Of a DNA stretch of 64,000 bases, positions 1 through 12,020 are shown piece after piece. The position numbers and the translations under genes were made by a program. Below the pieces are notes generated by a model. It had not been told where the DNA came from and did no database searches. It saw nothing but the letters and a program-made list of their open reading frames with translations. The stretch is from Kocuria coralli (GTDB taxonomy: Bacteria; Actinomycetota; Actinomycetes; Actinomycetales; Micrococcaceae): contig NZ_ML708620.1 of NCBI RefSeq assembly GCF_008831305.1, forward strand, positions 62,001 to 126,000, read 5' to 3'. Each line of letters begins with the position of its first letter. Within the stretch, counting starts at the first letter, position 1.

Positions 1-3297
<3,297 letters not shown>

Positions 3298-3345
3298 TCT
3301 CTTTCTGATCACGCGATGGGCTGACATCGTCGCCCAGCATGCTCC

Positions 3346-3381
3346 AGGACCCCGTTGCCGCGATCGCGGCAGCGGGGTCCT
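3346..3381 (+). terminator. Hairpin terminator after rpf
   Basis: A 14-nt stem (AGGACCCCGTTGCC, 3346-3359, with its complement 3368-3381, one mismatched position) closes an 8-nt loop about 50 nt after the rpf stop codon. No long T-run follows, as is common in high-GC actinobacteria. Confidence 0.7.
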
Positions 3382-3404
3382 GTCATTCCCACTTCCCTCC
3401 CCCC

Positions 3405-3471
3405 TCCGCCGAGTGTCCGATTGCATACCGGATATCACCGGAAATCGGTATGTAATCGGACACTCGGCGGA
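3405..3471. repeat. Long 26-bp hairpin between convergent genes
   Basis: The arms 3405-3430 and 3446-3471 pair over 26 bp with a single G-U pair (3423/3453) and a 15-nt loop. The outer part is GC-rich (TCCGCCGAGTGTCCGATT) and the inner part AT-richer. A C-rich tract lies to the left and a G-rich tract to the right, so the stem could extend imperfectly. It lies between rpf (+) and the minus-strand gene at 3503, so it can act as a bidirectional terminator, but its length and base composition also suit a small palindromic repeat. Confidence 0.7.
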
Positions 3472-3502
3472 AGGGGTAGGGGAGGAGGGGGTGCTGGAAG
3501 GG

Positions 3503-4075
3503 TTAGCGGAGGAGGCTCGGGTCGCGGCTTTCGACGACGGCGTCCTCCAGATGCGTCTTCTTCGCCCCGTCGACCCCGCGGAGGCGGTAGGCCTGGATCA
3601 CGGTCAGGCTGACGCCGTCGATGTGCTCCACCTCGACGATCAGAGCCGAGGCGCCCGAACGGTCGGGCAGCGTGGCGGGGAAGCCCAGTGCCGCTCCCAG
3701 GAGCTGCGGCGCGGCTGAACGCGCCGTCTCGCGCAACCCGTCCAGCACCTCGGCGGTATCCAGCGTCTCCAGGTCCTCGGGCGCGGGGCTGCTCAACTCG
3801 AACTCCCCGTCGCGCCGGGCAAGGACCACGAACGGGGGGAACGCCTGATGCTGCTCCAGCTGTTCGAGGGCGACGTTCTGCACATGGGCCGTCATCTCGT
3901 CCACGGTGGCCGCCGTGGCGGTGGAGATGCCCTGGCGCCAGGCGTTGGCGGCGTCCTGGGACGGCGTGCGGCGGGTCGTGGCCTGCCCCGAGGCGCCACG
4001 TACTGCGGCCTTGGCGCGGCGGGCCGCCCCGCGGTCCTTCTTACCCTTGCCGGCCTTCTTGGATGCTGTGGCCAT
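3503..4075 (-). CDS. Conserved actinobacterial protein of unknown function
   Basis: 190 residues. Not recognised by function. The first ~35 residues are Lys/Arg/Ala-rich (MATASKKAGKGKKDRGAARR), suggesting a flexible, possibly nucleic-acid-contacting tail. The remainder is an alpha/beta domain with a hydrophobic strand (FPPFVVLARRDGEFEL) and a second strand-rich segment (ASALIVEVEHIDGVSLTVIQAYRLRG). No signal peptide or membrane segment is seen. The ATG at 4075 is preceded on the coding strand by AGGAG. It is convergent with rpf and divergent from gatC. Conservation next to gatCAB would suggest a housekeeping role, but nothing in the sequence names one. Confidence 0.7.
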   Translation of the reverse strand: MATASKKAGKGKKDRGAARRAKAAVRGASGQATTRRTPSQDAANAWRQGISTATAATVDEMTAHVQNVALEQLEQHQAFPPFVVLARRDGEFELSSPAPEDLETLDTAEVLDGLRETARSAAPQLLGAALGFPATLPDRSGASALIVEVEHIDGVSLTVIQAYRLRGVDGAKKTHLEDAVVESRDPSLLR

Positions 4076-4302
4076 TGCTTCTCCTGATCATGTCGATGTC
4101 GCTCGATGCCGCTACCGCCTCACAGCGGTGCGTGGACTTTTCCTGCCACCAGCGTATGTGTCCGACGCCGCGACATGCCGCGGCTAGACTGGCCGGGTCG
4201 CACAGCCGCCGACCTCATCGCGCCGCGCTCGTGACCCTGAGCCGCGCGCAACGCCGACGCACCGGCGGCGAAGACCCTCGAACCCGAGTACAAGGAGCGT
4301 GC

Positions 4303-4599
4303 ATGTCCGAGATCACCCGTGACACCGTCGCCCATCTGGCGGCGTTGGCGCATATCGAGATGTCGGAGGAGCAACTGCAGGCCACGGCCGGTGAACTGCA
4401 GCAGATCGTCCAGGCAGTGGCCGAGGTCAGCGAGGTCGCCGGGGACGACGTTCCCGCCACCAGCCACCCCCTGCCGTTGCGCAACGTGATGCGCGAGGAC
4501 GTGGTGGGCGAACCGCTGACGGCCGAGGAAGCCCTGTCGGGGGCCCCGGACGCCGAGGACGGGCAGTTCAAGGTGCCCGCCATTCTCGAGGAAGACTGA
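4303..4599 (+). CDS. gatC: Asp-tRNA(Asn)/Glu-tRNA(Gln) amidotransferase subunit C
   Basis: Small stabilising subunit of the GatCAB complex, which converts Glu-tRNA(Gln) and/or Asp-tRNA(Asn) to the amidated forms. 98 residues with the family pattern: N-terminal helix with VAHLAALAHIEMSEEQ, a middle segment ending in PLRNVMREDVV, and the C-terminal FKVPAILEED. The ATG at 4303 is preceded by AAGGAG. It is the first gene of gatC-gatA-gatB, 12 nt before gatA. Several upstream in-frame codons extend the frame but have no ribosome site and would lengthen the protein well beyond the family. Confidence 0.95.
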   Translation: MSEITRDTVAHLAALAHIEMSEEQLQATAGELQQIVQAVAEVSEVAGDDVPATSHPLPLRNVMREDVVGEPLTAEEALSGAPDAEDGQFKVPAILEED

Positions 4600-4611
4600 G
4601 GGGAGTCCCGG

Positions 4612-6231
4612 ATGACGCAGAACATCGTTGAACTGACCGCGGCCGAGCTGGCGCAGAAGCTGGCCGACCGGGAGATCACGTCGGTCGAGGCGGTCCAGGC
4701 CCACCTGGACCGGATCTCGGCGACCGACGGCGAGCCGCTGGACGCCGGCTCCCGCTCCGCCGGCCGCTCGGGCCTGAACGCCTTCCTGCACGTGAACACC
4801 GAGGAGGCCCTGACCGTCGCGGCCGAGGTGGACGCCGCCCGTGACCGGGGCGAGGAGCTCCACGAGCTGGCCGGCGTGCCGATCGCCGTCAAGGACCTGA
4901 TCGTGACCAAGGGGCAGCCCACGACGGCGGCCTCCAAGATGCTCGAGGGCTGGATGAGCCCCTACGACGGCACCGTGACCCAGCGCCTGCGCGCCGCCAG
5001 GATGCCCATGCTGGGCAAGACCAACCTGGACGAGTTCGCGATGGGCTCGACCACCGAGCACTCGGCCTTCGGTGTCACCCGCAACCCGTGGGACCTCTCC
5101 CGCATCCCCGGCGGCTCGGGTGGCGGTTCGGCCGCCGCGGTGGCGTCGTTCCAGGCGCCGCTGGCCCTCGGCACGGACACCGGCGGCTCGATCCGCCAGC
5201 CCGCCGCCGTAACCGGGTCGGTAGGGGTCAAGCCCACGTACGGATCGGTCTCCCGCTACGGCGTGATCGCCATGGCCTCGTCGCTGGACCAGGTGGGCCC
5301 GTGCTCGCGGACGGTCCTGGACTCGGCACTGCTGCACGAGGTGGTGGGCGGCCACGATCCGCAGGACTCGACGTCGCTGACCGACCCCGCGACGGGATAC
5401 GCCGCGGCGGCCCGTGCCGGTGCCGCCGAGGGCGGGCTGAAGGGCCTGCGCGTGGGCGTCCTCAAGGACCTGACCGGTGAGGGCTTCCAGGCCGGCGTCG
5501 AGCAGCGCTTCCGCGAGGCCGTCGAGCTGCTGCGCGAGGCGGGCGCCGAGGTGGTCGAGGTCGAGACCCCCAACTTCCGCTACGCCCTGGGCGCCTACTA
5601 CCTGATCATGTCCTCCGAGGTCTCGTCGAACCTGGCCAAGTACGACGGCGTGCGCTTCGGCCGTCGTACCCTGCCCGACGACGGGCATCTGACCATCGAG
5701 AGGGTCATGGCGGCCACCCGCGCCGCGGGCTTCGGCCCCGAGGTCAAGCGCCGGACGATCCTGGGCACCTACGCCCTGTCGGCCGGCTACTACGACGCCT
5801 ACTACGGCTCCGCCCAGAAGGTCCGCACCCTCGTGCAGCGCGACTTCAAGGCCGCCTTCGAGACCTGCGACGTGCTGGTCTCACCGACCTCCCCGACCAC
5901 GGCGTTCCCCCTGGGATCGGTGGATGAGCACGCCGACCCGATGGAGATGTACCTCAACGACATCGCCACGATCCCGACCAACCTGGCCGGTGTCCCGGCG
6001 ATCTCCCTGCCGGCCGGACTGGCTCCCGAGGACGGCCTGCCCGTCGGCGTGCAGTTCATGGCCCCGGCCCGTCAGGACGCCCGCCTGTACCACGTGGGCG
6101 GCGGCCTCGAGGCGCTGCTGACCCAGGCCAACGGCGGTCCGATCTGGAAGGACCTTCCCGACGTCGTCCGCGCGGTCCAGGACCTCTCCGATGCCAACGT
6201 GCCCGGCGCAACTGAAGGAGCCGCCCGATGA
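4612..6231 (+). CDS. gatA: Asp-tRNA(Asn)/Glu-tRNA(Gln) amidotransferase subunit A
   Basis: Amidase subunit that releases ammonia from glutamine for transfer to misacylated tRNA. 539 residues. The amidase signature is complete: catalytic Lys in IAVKDLI (about 90), the Gly/Ser-rich loop [13 protein letters not shown] (about 165-178) and the nucleophile region [10 protein letters not shown] (about 190-199), giving a Lys-Ser-Ser triad. The ATG is preceded by GGGAG. Its last 4 bases overlap the start of gatB, indicating translational coupling. The protein is slightly longer than average because of an insertion near the N-terminus ([11 protein letters not shown]) and an extended C-terminus. Confidence 0.97.
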   Translation: MTQNIVELTAAELAQKLADREITSVEAVQAHLDRISATDGEPLDAGSRSAGRSGLNAFLHVNTEEALTVAAEVDAARDRGEELHELAGVPIAVKDLIVTKGQPTTAASKMLEGWMSPYDGTVTQRLRAARMPMLGKTNLDEFAMGSTTEHSAFGVTRNPWDLSRIPGGSGGGSAAAVASFQAPLALGTDTGGSIRQPAAVTGSVGVKPTYGSVSRYGVIAMASSLDQVGPCSRTVLDSALLHEVVGGHDPQDSTSLTDPATGYAAAARAGAAEGGLKGLRVGVLKDLTGEGFQAGVEQRFREAVELLREAGAEVVEVETPNFRYALGAYYLIMSSEVSSNLAKYDGVRFGRRTLPDDGHLTIERVMAATRAAGFGPEVKRRTILGTYALSAGYYDAYYGSAQKVRTLVQRDFKAAFETCDVLVSPTSPTTAFPLGSVDEHADPMEMYLNDIATIPTNLAGVPAISLPAGLAPEDGLPVGVQFMAPARQDARLYHVGGGLEALLTQANGGPIWKDLPDVVRAVQDLSDANVPGATEGAAR

Positions 6232-7730
6232 GCGATGCAACTCTGTCCTTCGAGGAGGCCATGGAGAACTTCGACCCCGTTCTGGGGTTCGAGGTCCACG
6301 TCGAGCTGAACACCAAGACCAAGATGTTCGACGCCGCCCCCAACGAGTTCGGCGACGTGCCCAACTCGAACACGACCCCCGTGTCCCTGGGCCTGCCCGG
6401 CGTGCTGCCGGTGGTCAACAAGAAGGCCGTGGAGTCGGCGGTCCGCCTGGGCCTGGCGCTGAACTGCTCCATCGCGCCGGTGTCCCACTTCGCGCGGAAG
6501 AACTACTTCTACCCGGACACGCCCAAGAACTTCCAGACCTCCCAGTACGACGAGCCCATCGCCTTCGACGGGGAGATCACCATCGAGCTCGAGGACGGAA
6601 CCCCGTTCACCATCGAGATCGAGCGCGCCCACATGGAGGAGGACGCCGGCAAGCTGACCCACAAGGGCGGCGCCACCGGGCGGATCCAGGGCGCGGAGTT
6701 CTCCCTGGTCGACTACAACCGCGCTGGCGTGCCGCTGATCGAGATCGTGACCAAGCCGATCGTCGGCGCCGGGGACCGGGCTCCCGAACTGGCCCGCGCC
6801 TACGTGACGGCGATCCGCGAGCTCGTGAAGAGCCTGGGGATCTCCGACGCCCGCATGGAGCGCGGCAACGTGCGCTGCGACGCCAACGTGTCCCTCATGC
6901 CCAAGGGCGCCGAGGTCTTCGGTACCCGCTCGGAGACCAAGAACGTCAACTCGCTGCGGGCCGTGGAGCGCGCGGTGCGCTACGAGATCCAGCGGCACGC
7001 GGCGGTGCTGTCCTCCGGCGGGTCGATCGTGCAGGAGACGCGTCACTGGCACGAGGACACCCGCTCGACCACCTCGGGCCGGCCGAAGTCCGACGCGGAC
7101 GACTACCGCTACTTCCCGGAGCCCGACCTGGTGCCGGTCATGCCGGATCCGGCCTGGATCGAGCAACTGCGTGCCGAGCTGCCCGAACCGCCCGCCGAGC
7201 GCCGGAAGAAGCTGAAGGCGGAGTGGGGCTACTCCGACGAGGAGTTCCGCGACGTGGTCAACGCCGGTGTGCTCGACGAGATCGAGTCGACCGTCGCCGC
7301 GGGCGCCGGCGCGGGCGCCGCCCGCAAGTGGTGGATGGGGGAGATCGCCCGGCTGGCCAACGTCAAGGGCGTGGAGATCGCCGAACTGGGCGTGACCCCG
7401 GCGCACGTGGTGGAGATCGAGTCCCTGATCGGCGCCAAGACCATCAACGACAAGATCGCCAAGCAGGTCATCGGCCACATCGCCGACGGCGAGGGCGGAC
7501 CCGCGCAGATCGTGGAGGCGCGCTCCCTGGCCGTGGTCTCCGACGACGGCGTGCTGATCACCGCGATCGACGACGCGATGGCCCAGATGCCGGACGTCGT
7601 CGCCAAGGTCCAGGGCGGCAAGGTCCAGGCCGTGGGCGCGTTGATCGGCCCGGTCATGAAGGCCACCCGCGGCCAGGCCGACGCCGGGCGGGTCCGCGAG
7701 CTGATCCTGGAGAAGCTCGGCGTGAGCTGA
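6228..7730 (+). CDS. gatB: Asp-tRNA(Asn)/Glu-tRNA(Gln) amidotransferase subunit B
   Basis: tRNA-binding and kinase-like subunit of GatCAB that phosphorylates the misacylated amino acid before amidation. 500 residues, standard length. Recognisable blocks are [10 protein letters not shown] near residue 20, the conserved segment [20 protein letters not shown] (about 91-110), and [16 protein letters not shown] (about 163-178). The C-terminal helical YqeY-like tail (about 350-500) ends ...[14 protein letters not shown]. The ATG overlaps the gatA stop (ATGA), so the three genes form one operon. No promoter is apparent inside it. Confidence 0.97.
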   Translation: MSDATLSFEEAMENFDPVLGFEVHVELNTKTKMFDAAPNEFGDVPNSNTTPVSLGLPGVLPVVNKKAVESAVRLGLALNCSIAPVSHFARKNYFYPDTPKNFQTSQYDEPIAFDGEITIELEDGTPFTIEIERAHMEEDAGKLTHKGGATGRIQGAEFSLVDYNRAGVPLIEIVTKPIVGAGDRAPELARAYVTAIRELVKSLGISDARMERGNVRCDANVSLMPKGAEVFGTRSETKNVNSLRAVERAVRYEIQRHAAVLSSGGSIVQETRHWHEDTRSTTSGRPKSDADDYRYFPEPDLVPVMPDPAWIEQLRAELPEPPAERRKKLKAEWGYSDEEFRDVVNAGVLDEIESTVAAGAGAGAARKWWMGEIARLANVKGVEIAELGVTPAHVVEIESLIGAKTINDKIAKQVIGHIADGEGGPAQIVEARSLAVVSDDGVLITAIDDAMAQMPDVVAKVQGGKVQAVGALIGPVMKATRGQADAGRVRELILEKLGVS

Positions 7731-7791
7731 CCCCGATGCGATCCTGGGCGATCGTTTGAGGCGAGCCCGGTCCCGATGACGAAAGAGGCCC

Positions 7792-8622
7792 ATGCGAGGA
7801 GTGCAGCGACTGGTGCGCGACCGTCCCCTGGCGGCGGTCCTGGCGACACTGATCGCTGCGCTCTTCGTCTCCATGCGCATGGAGATCCGGGGATGGCCGT
7901 GGGAAGCCGTCTTCTTCGCCCAGCCCGTGGTGGTCCTGCTGATCTGGTTCCTGATGGCCCGGCGGAACGTGCCGGACCTGGGCTTCCCGCCCCGTGGCAG
8001 GCCGGTTACGGATCTGCGCTCCGGGGCTCAGCGGCCCCGTGCGTTCGTGGCCGCGCTGCTGGTCTCCGGTGCCCTGACGGCTGCGGCGGGGGCGCTGTTC
8101 CTGGTCACGGGGGCCACGACTCCCATGGGGGTGTGGCTGCCGCGGGCCGCGTTCTTCGGTGCGCTCGGCGCTCTGGTGATCGGCTGCCTCGCCACGGCGC
8201 TGCCCGAGGAGGTGGTCTACCGCGGGGTCCTCGTGCGGCTGAGCGAGCACCGGTGGCGGCCGACGGCGGTCATGCTGGCCAGCGGCGGCCTGTTCGCCGC
8301 CGCGCACGCCCCGAACCTCGCAGATCACGGGGGATCGGCCCTCTGGGTGGGGTTGCGCTTCGCGGAGCTGTCGCTCTTCGGCGTCGCCCTGGCCTGGGCC
8401 GCCCTGCGCACCGGTGCGCTGTGGATCCCCCTGGGCTGGCACATGGGGTCCAACTTCGCAGGGGTCTTCCTGGAGCTGGTGTGGGTGCCGCAGACCGTGG
8501 CGCTGTGGCCGGTCGCCCTGACCACCATGGCCATCAACCTGGCCGTGATCCCGCTGGTGCTAATCCTGGAGCGCCTGCCCCGGGCTGGGGCCATCGCCCG
8601 GGGCGCGACGCCCTCCGGCTAG
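7792..8622 (+). CDS. CPBP-family intramembrane metalloprotease
   Basis: 276 residues with about eight hydrophobic segments. The CPBP/Abi signature is complete: EE-x3-R in PEEVVYRG (E139, E140, R144), His in FAAAHAPN (H172), and the last motif GWHMGSNF (H217). Known family members are glutamic/metallo prenyl-protease homologues of Rce1, or self-immunity proteins; the substrate here is unknown. The ATG at 7792 follows AAAGAGG. Its TAG stop shares bases with the stop codon of the convergent protease gene (CTAG, 8619-8622). A second, unrelated-looking CPBP gene lies at 10879, on the far side of that protease gene. Confidence 0.85.
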   Translation: MRGVQRLVRDRPLAAVLATLIAALFVSMRMEIRGWPWEAVFFAQPVVVLLIWFLMARRNVPDLGFPPRGRPVTDLRSGAQRPRAFVAALLVSGALTAAAGALFLVTGATTPMGVWLPRAAFFGALGALVIGCLATALPEEVVYRGVLVRLSEHRWRPTAVMLASGGLFAAAHAPNLADHGGSALWVGLRFAELSLFGVALAWAALRTGALWIPLGWHMGSNFAGVFLELVWVPQTVALWPVALTTMAINLAVIPLVLILERLPRAGAIARGATPSG

Positions 8623-10841
8623 CCGACCAGTCCCAGGCGCTCGAGGGCCCAGGCGTCCTCCCATGCCGTGTCCCGCCACTGGCGGTACCTGCCCGAGGCG
8701 CCACCGTGCCCGCCGGCCATCTCGATGCGCATGAGCACCCGGTCGGCGAGCCCGGGGTTGGCGTGCCGCAGGGCAGCCACCCACTTGGTGGGCTCCACGT
8801 AGAGCACCCGGGTGTCGTGCAAGGAGGTCACGGCCAGGATCGGCGGATAGTGCTCCCCGCCCTCCCCGTCCGCGGCGATGTTCTCGTAGGGGGAGTAGGC
8901 CTTCATATAGCGGTAGACCTCCGCGTCCTCGATGGGGTTGCCCCACTCCTCCCATTCCAGCGCCGTCAGCGGCAGCTCGGGCATGAGGATCGAGGTCAGG
9001 GGGTCGACGAACGGCACGGAGGCCACCGCCCCGCAGTAGAGCTGCGGCGCCAGGTTCAGGACCGCCCCGACGAGCAGGCCGCCGGCTGAGCCGCCCATCA
9101 GCACGATGCGACCGGCGTCGATGTCCTGCCTGGCTCCCAGATGCTCGGTTGCCGCGACCACGTCCGTGAACGTATTGGCCTTGTGCAGCTTCTTGCCGTT
9201 CTCGTACCAGGCACGGCCGAGTTCCCCGCCGCCGCGGACATGGGCGATCGCCCAGACGGCGCCCCGGTCCAGGATCGAGACCCGCGAGTAGGAGAACGCG
9301 GGGTCCATGCTGATCTCGTAGGACCCGTAGGCGTAGACCACCGCGGGCGCGGCCCCCGTGACATCCCGGCGACGGATCAGCGTGATGGGAATCTCGGTGC
9401 CGTCGCCTGCCCGCGCGAAATCGCGCTCCACGGTGTAGTCATCCGGGTCGTAGCCGCCCAGGACCGCCTTCTCCTGTCGCAGCACGGGGTCCGGCAGGCG
9501 CAGAGCGTCGTCGGAGGCCAAGCCGTCCGCACCGGCGGGCAGCAGTACGTCGTAGATGCGGGCGGGGCGGATGAACGATTCCGCGCAGAACCGCACCACT
9601 GGGGAGTCGAAGTCGGCCATGACCAGTTCGACGCTCACGAGCTCCTCGTCCACCGGCAACGGCGCCGGCCCGGACTGAGCCTCCGTGCCCAATCCGGCCA
9701 GCGGCAGGACCAGAACGGTGGGCAGGGTGGCGGTACGCGCGGAGAGCAGGAGATGGCCACGGATCACGCCGAAGCCCATGATGCGCAGCCCCTCACGCGG
9801 GGCGATCACCTCCGTGGGCGAGAAGTCCGTGAGGGACCGGCCGAGCTGGTCGAACTCCAGCAGCGATACCCGCCCGTCGGGGGCGTCGTGGTCGTGAGAG
9901 ACGACGACGGCGTCCCGGCCGTCCACCTCGACGGGCTCCGCCTGGTAGAGCACCCGGTCGCTGCGGGGGATCACCACCTGCGCAGCGGTGCCGGCGGTGG
10001 CGTCCAGGGGCAGCAGCGAGACCTCAGAGTAGTCGGAGCATCCGGCGTCGAAGATCAACCACTTCCGGTCGGCGGAGAGCCCCGCCGACAGCCAGAGGCC
10101 GGGGTTGTCCTCCTGGGCGATCACCGGATCCCGCTCCACCGCCGTGCCTATGGCGTGCCGCCGGACCCGCCAGGGCCGCCAGGCGTCGTCCACCTCGGTG
10201 TAGAAGACGGCCGAGCCGTCGGGGGAGAGGAACGCGCCGTACGAGGTCCCGGGGATCTGATCGGCCAGCACCTCCCCGGTCGCCAGGTCCTTGACGCGGA
10301 CGGTGAACCGCTCGTCGCCGGTGGTGTCCGTGGCCCACAGCATCCACCGCCCGTCGGGGGTGACGTCGAAGCTGCCCAGGGCCCAGAAGTCGTGCCCCTC
10401 GGCATCGGCGTTGCCGTCGAGCAGGATCTGCTCCCCGGCGAGCGCGACACCCGGTTCCACGACGGGCGGTTCCCACGCGCCGTCGTCGGAGGCCTCAGGC
10501 GATGCGACGCCGGCGGCGGGGACCCGGCAGCGGATCCCGTGCTCGCCGCCTTCCACGGTCCGGCCGAAGTACCACCAGGCGCCCCGCCGGTAGGGCACGG
10601 AGAGATCCGTCTCCTGCACCCGCCCCTTGATCTCCTGGAAGATCTGCTCGCGGGTTCCGCTCAGGTGACCGGTCGCCGCCTCGGCATAGGCGGTCTCGGC
10701 CCTCAAGTGCTCCAGGACCTCGGGCGAGTCCTTGTCCCGGAGCCATTCGTAGGGATCCGCGAAGCGGTCCCCGTGGAACTCGCGGACGGTCTCCTTGCGC
10801 TCGGGTACGGGGGCGTGGGCGGGTGAGGCGGCATCGGTCAT
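8619..10841 (-). CDS. ptrB: S9 family peptidase, oligopeptidase B type
   Basis: 740 residues. Cytosolic serine peptidase of the prolyl oligopeptidase family. The N-terminal part (about 15-440) looks like the seven-bladed propeller with repeated WxLSPDGxx-type strands (FDVTPDGRWMLWATD; AFLSPDGSAVFYTE). The C-terminal alpha/beta hydrolase part has the nucleophile GGSAGG, the acid LHDTRVLYVEPTKW and the His in GGHGGASGR. Residues EEWGNP match the oligopeptidase B segment that precedes the acid. The start is placed at the ATG at 10841 (MTDAASPAHAP) because the upstream in-frame ATG at 10880 would run into the divergent gene. No secretion signal. Confidence 0.9.
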   Translation of the reverse strand: MTDAASPAHAPVPERKETVREFHGDRFADPYEWLRDKDSPEVLEHLRAETAYAEAATGHLSGTREQIFQEIKGRVQETDLSVPYRRGAWWYFGRTVEGGEHGIRCRVPAAGVASPEASDDGAWEPPVVEPGVALAGEQILLDGNADAEGHDFWALGSFDVTPDGRWMLWATDTTGDERFTVRVKDLATGEVLADQIPGTSYGAFLSPDGSAVFYTEVDDAWRPWRVRRHAIGTAVERDPVIAQEDNPGLWLSAGLSADRKWLIFDAGCSDYSEVSLLPLDATAGTAAQVVIPRSDRVLYQAEPVEVDGRDAVVVSHDHDAPDGRVSLLEFDQLGRSLTDFSPTEVIAPREGLRIMGFGVIRGHLLLSARTATLPTVLVLPLAGLGTEAQSGPAPLPVDEELVSVELVMADFDSPVVRFCAESFIRPARIYDVLLPAGADGLASDDALRLPDPVLRQEKAVLGGYDPDDYTVERDFARAGDGTEIPITLIRRRDVTGAAPAVVYAYGSYEISMDPAFSYSRVSILDRGAVWAIAHVRGGGELGRAWYENGKKLHKANTFTDVVAATEHLGARQDIDAGRIVLMGGSAGGLLVGAVLNLAPQLYCGAVASVPFVDPLTSILMPELPLTALEWEEWGNPIEDAEVYRYMKAYSPYENIAADGEGGEHYPPILAVTSLHDTRVLYVEPTKWVAALRHANPGLADRVLMRIEMAGGHGGASGRYRQWRDTAWEDAWALERLGLVG

Positions 10842-10878
10842 GAGCCCAAACCTATCGCGCTGACGCACAATAGAACCC

Positions 10879-11763
10879 ATGACTCCAGCCCACCCGGACG
10901 ACCCCCACCGCTCCGAGGCCGGTCTCCCCGGCGACCGCGAGGCCGATGCTCCGCGGGCGGGCGCCGCTGCGGAGGGCGACGGCGACGGCGTGGCTCACGA
11001 CGGCGCTCGCCCTGCCCCCGGCTTCGGCAGCCGGCGGGCGGACCTGTGGGTGCAGATCGTCCTGGTGCTGGGCGTCTCCCTGGGAGCGAGCGCACTGTGG
11101 TCGATCCTGAACCTGGCCGAGGTCATGAGCACGTTGTCCATCGCCGAGTCCCAGGCGACCATGAACCAGTCCATGAGCGCGCTGCCGGTGTTCGATGTCC
11201 TCCGCCAGGTGCTCAGCATCGTCCTGGCGCTGGTGCCGGTGCTGCTGGCCCTGTACTTCCTGGCGGGCTCGGCGGGAAGCCTGCGCGCGGTCTGCCGGCA
11301 GATCGGCCTGGACCTCAAGGCACCCATACCCGATGTCGCCCTGGGGGCGCTGCTGTTCCTGGTCATGGGCCTGGGCACCCTGGCGCTGTACCAGGCGGGC
11401 CGGGCGCTGGGCCTGACCGCCGAGCTGACCACCAACGCCGGGGGCACCGAGTGGTGGAACGTCGTGCTGCTGATCGCCCAGGCACTGCGGCATTCGCTGG
11501 TCGAGGAGATCATCGTCGTCGCGTTCCTGGCGGACCGGCTCCTGCGGGTGCGGTGGAGCTGGCCGGCCATCATCGTCGGCACCGCGCTCCTGAGGGGCAG
11601 CTACCACCTCTACCAGGGCATCGGGCCGGCGCTGGGCAACGTGGTGATGGGCGTGGTGTTCCTCTGGATCTATCGCCGCACCGGACGCGTGATGCCGCTG
11701 ATCGTGGCGCACTTCCTCCTGGACGCCACGGGATTCCTGGCGGGCGCCTACTTCTTCGGCTGA
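10879..11763 (+). CDS. CPBP-family intramembrane protease (second copy)
   Basis: 294 residues: a hydrophilic, Ala/Asp-rich N-terminal tail (about 1-50) followed by about seven membrane segments. CPBP motifs are HSLVEEIIVVAFL (paired Glu, about 199-206), RGSYHLYQG (His) and AHFLLDATGF (His/Asp), so the metal-ligand set is present although the Arg after the Glu pair is not in its usual place. Divergent from the S9 peptidase gene with a 37-nt gap, so promoters must overlap. The function of this family in actinobacteria is mostly unassigned; a role in membrane-protein maturation is plausible but not shown. Confidence 0.8.
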   Translation: MTPAHPDDPHRSEAGLPGDREADAPRAGAAAEGDGDGVAHDGARPAPGFGSRRADLWVQIVLVLGVSLGASALWSILNLAEVMSTLSIAESQATMNQSMSALPVFDVLRQVLSIVLALVPVLLALYFLAGSAGSLRAVCRQIGLDLKAPIPDVALGALLFLVMGLGTLALYQAGRALGLTAELTTNAGGTEWWNVVLLIAQALRHSLVEEIIVVAFLADRLLRVRWSWPAIIVGTALLRGSYHLYQGIGPALGNVVMGVVFLWIYRRTGRVMPLIVAHFLLDATGFLAGAYFFG

Positions 11764-11835
11764 GAACGGGCGGGCCACGGTGATCCGCCGTCGGCGTCGG
11801 CTTGCGGCGGCCGGGCCGCACACCCGAGAATAAGA

Positions 11836-11960
11836 GTGGTCACGAGAGCCAGCGCCAAGCCCCAGCTTGCTGGCCGGCAACCCTCCTACCGCGGTGGGGT
11901 GCCCTGGGTGAGGACCGGGCCGGACGTGATCGCGTTCCGGCAAGCGCGGGTCGCGGACCC
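11836..11960 (+). promoter_or_regulatory. SAM-IV riboswitch
   Basis: The leader of metY has the conserved SAM-IV core: GGTCACGAGAGCCAGCG at 11838, CAAGCCCCAGCTTGCTGGC, CGGCAACCCTCC, ACCGCGGTGGGGTGCC, the closing GGGTGAGGACC, and a downstream pseudoknot arm (GGCAAGCGCGGGTC, about 11939-11952). This class binds S-adenosylmethionine and is found in actinobacteria before methionine-synthesis genes, which fits metY-metX here. It should lower expression when SAM is plentiful. About 60 nt separate it from the TTG start, and the ribosome site GGAG lies at 12011-12014; translational control is likely, since no terminator hairpin with a U-tract is seen. Confidence 0.9.
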
Positions 11961-12020
11961 GGGGCCGGCGACGGGTACGCGCCGGGCTCCGGCTGGGACC
12001 CCTGATCACAGGAGCCACCG

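Noticed and set aside
9141-10826. Long open frame opposite the S9 peptidase gene (561 codons)
   Set aside because: Translation is Gly/Arg/His-rich without domains; it is the shadow of the peptidase gene in high-GC DNA.
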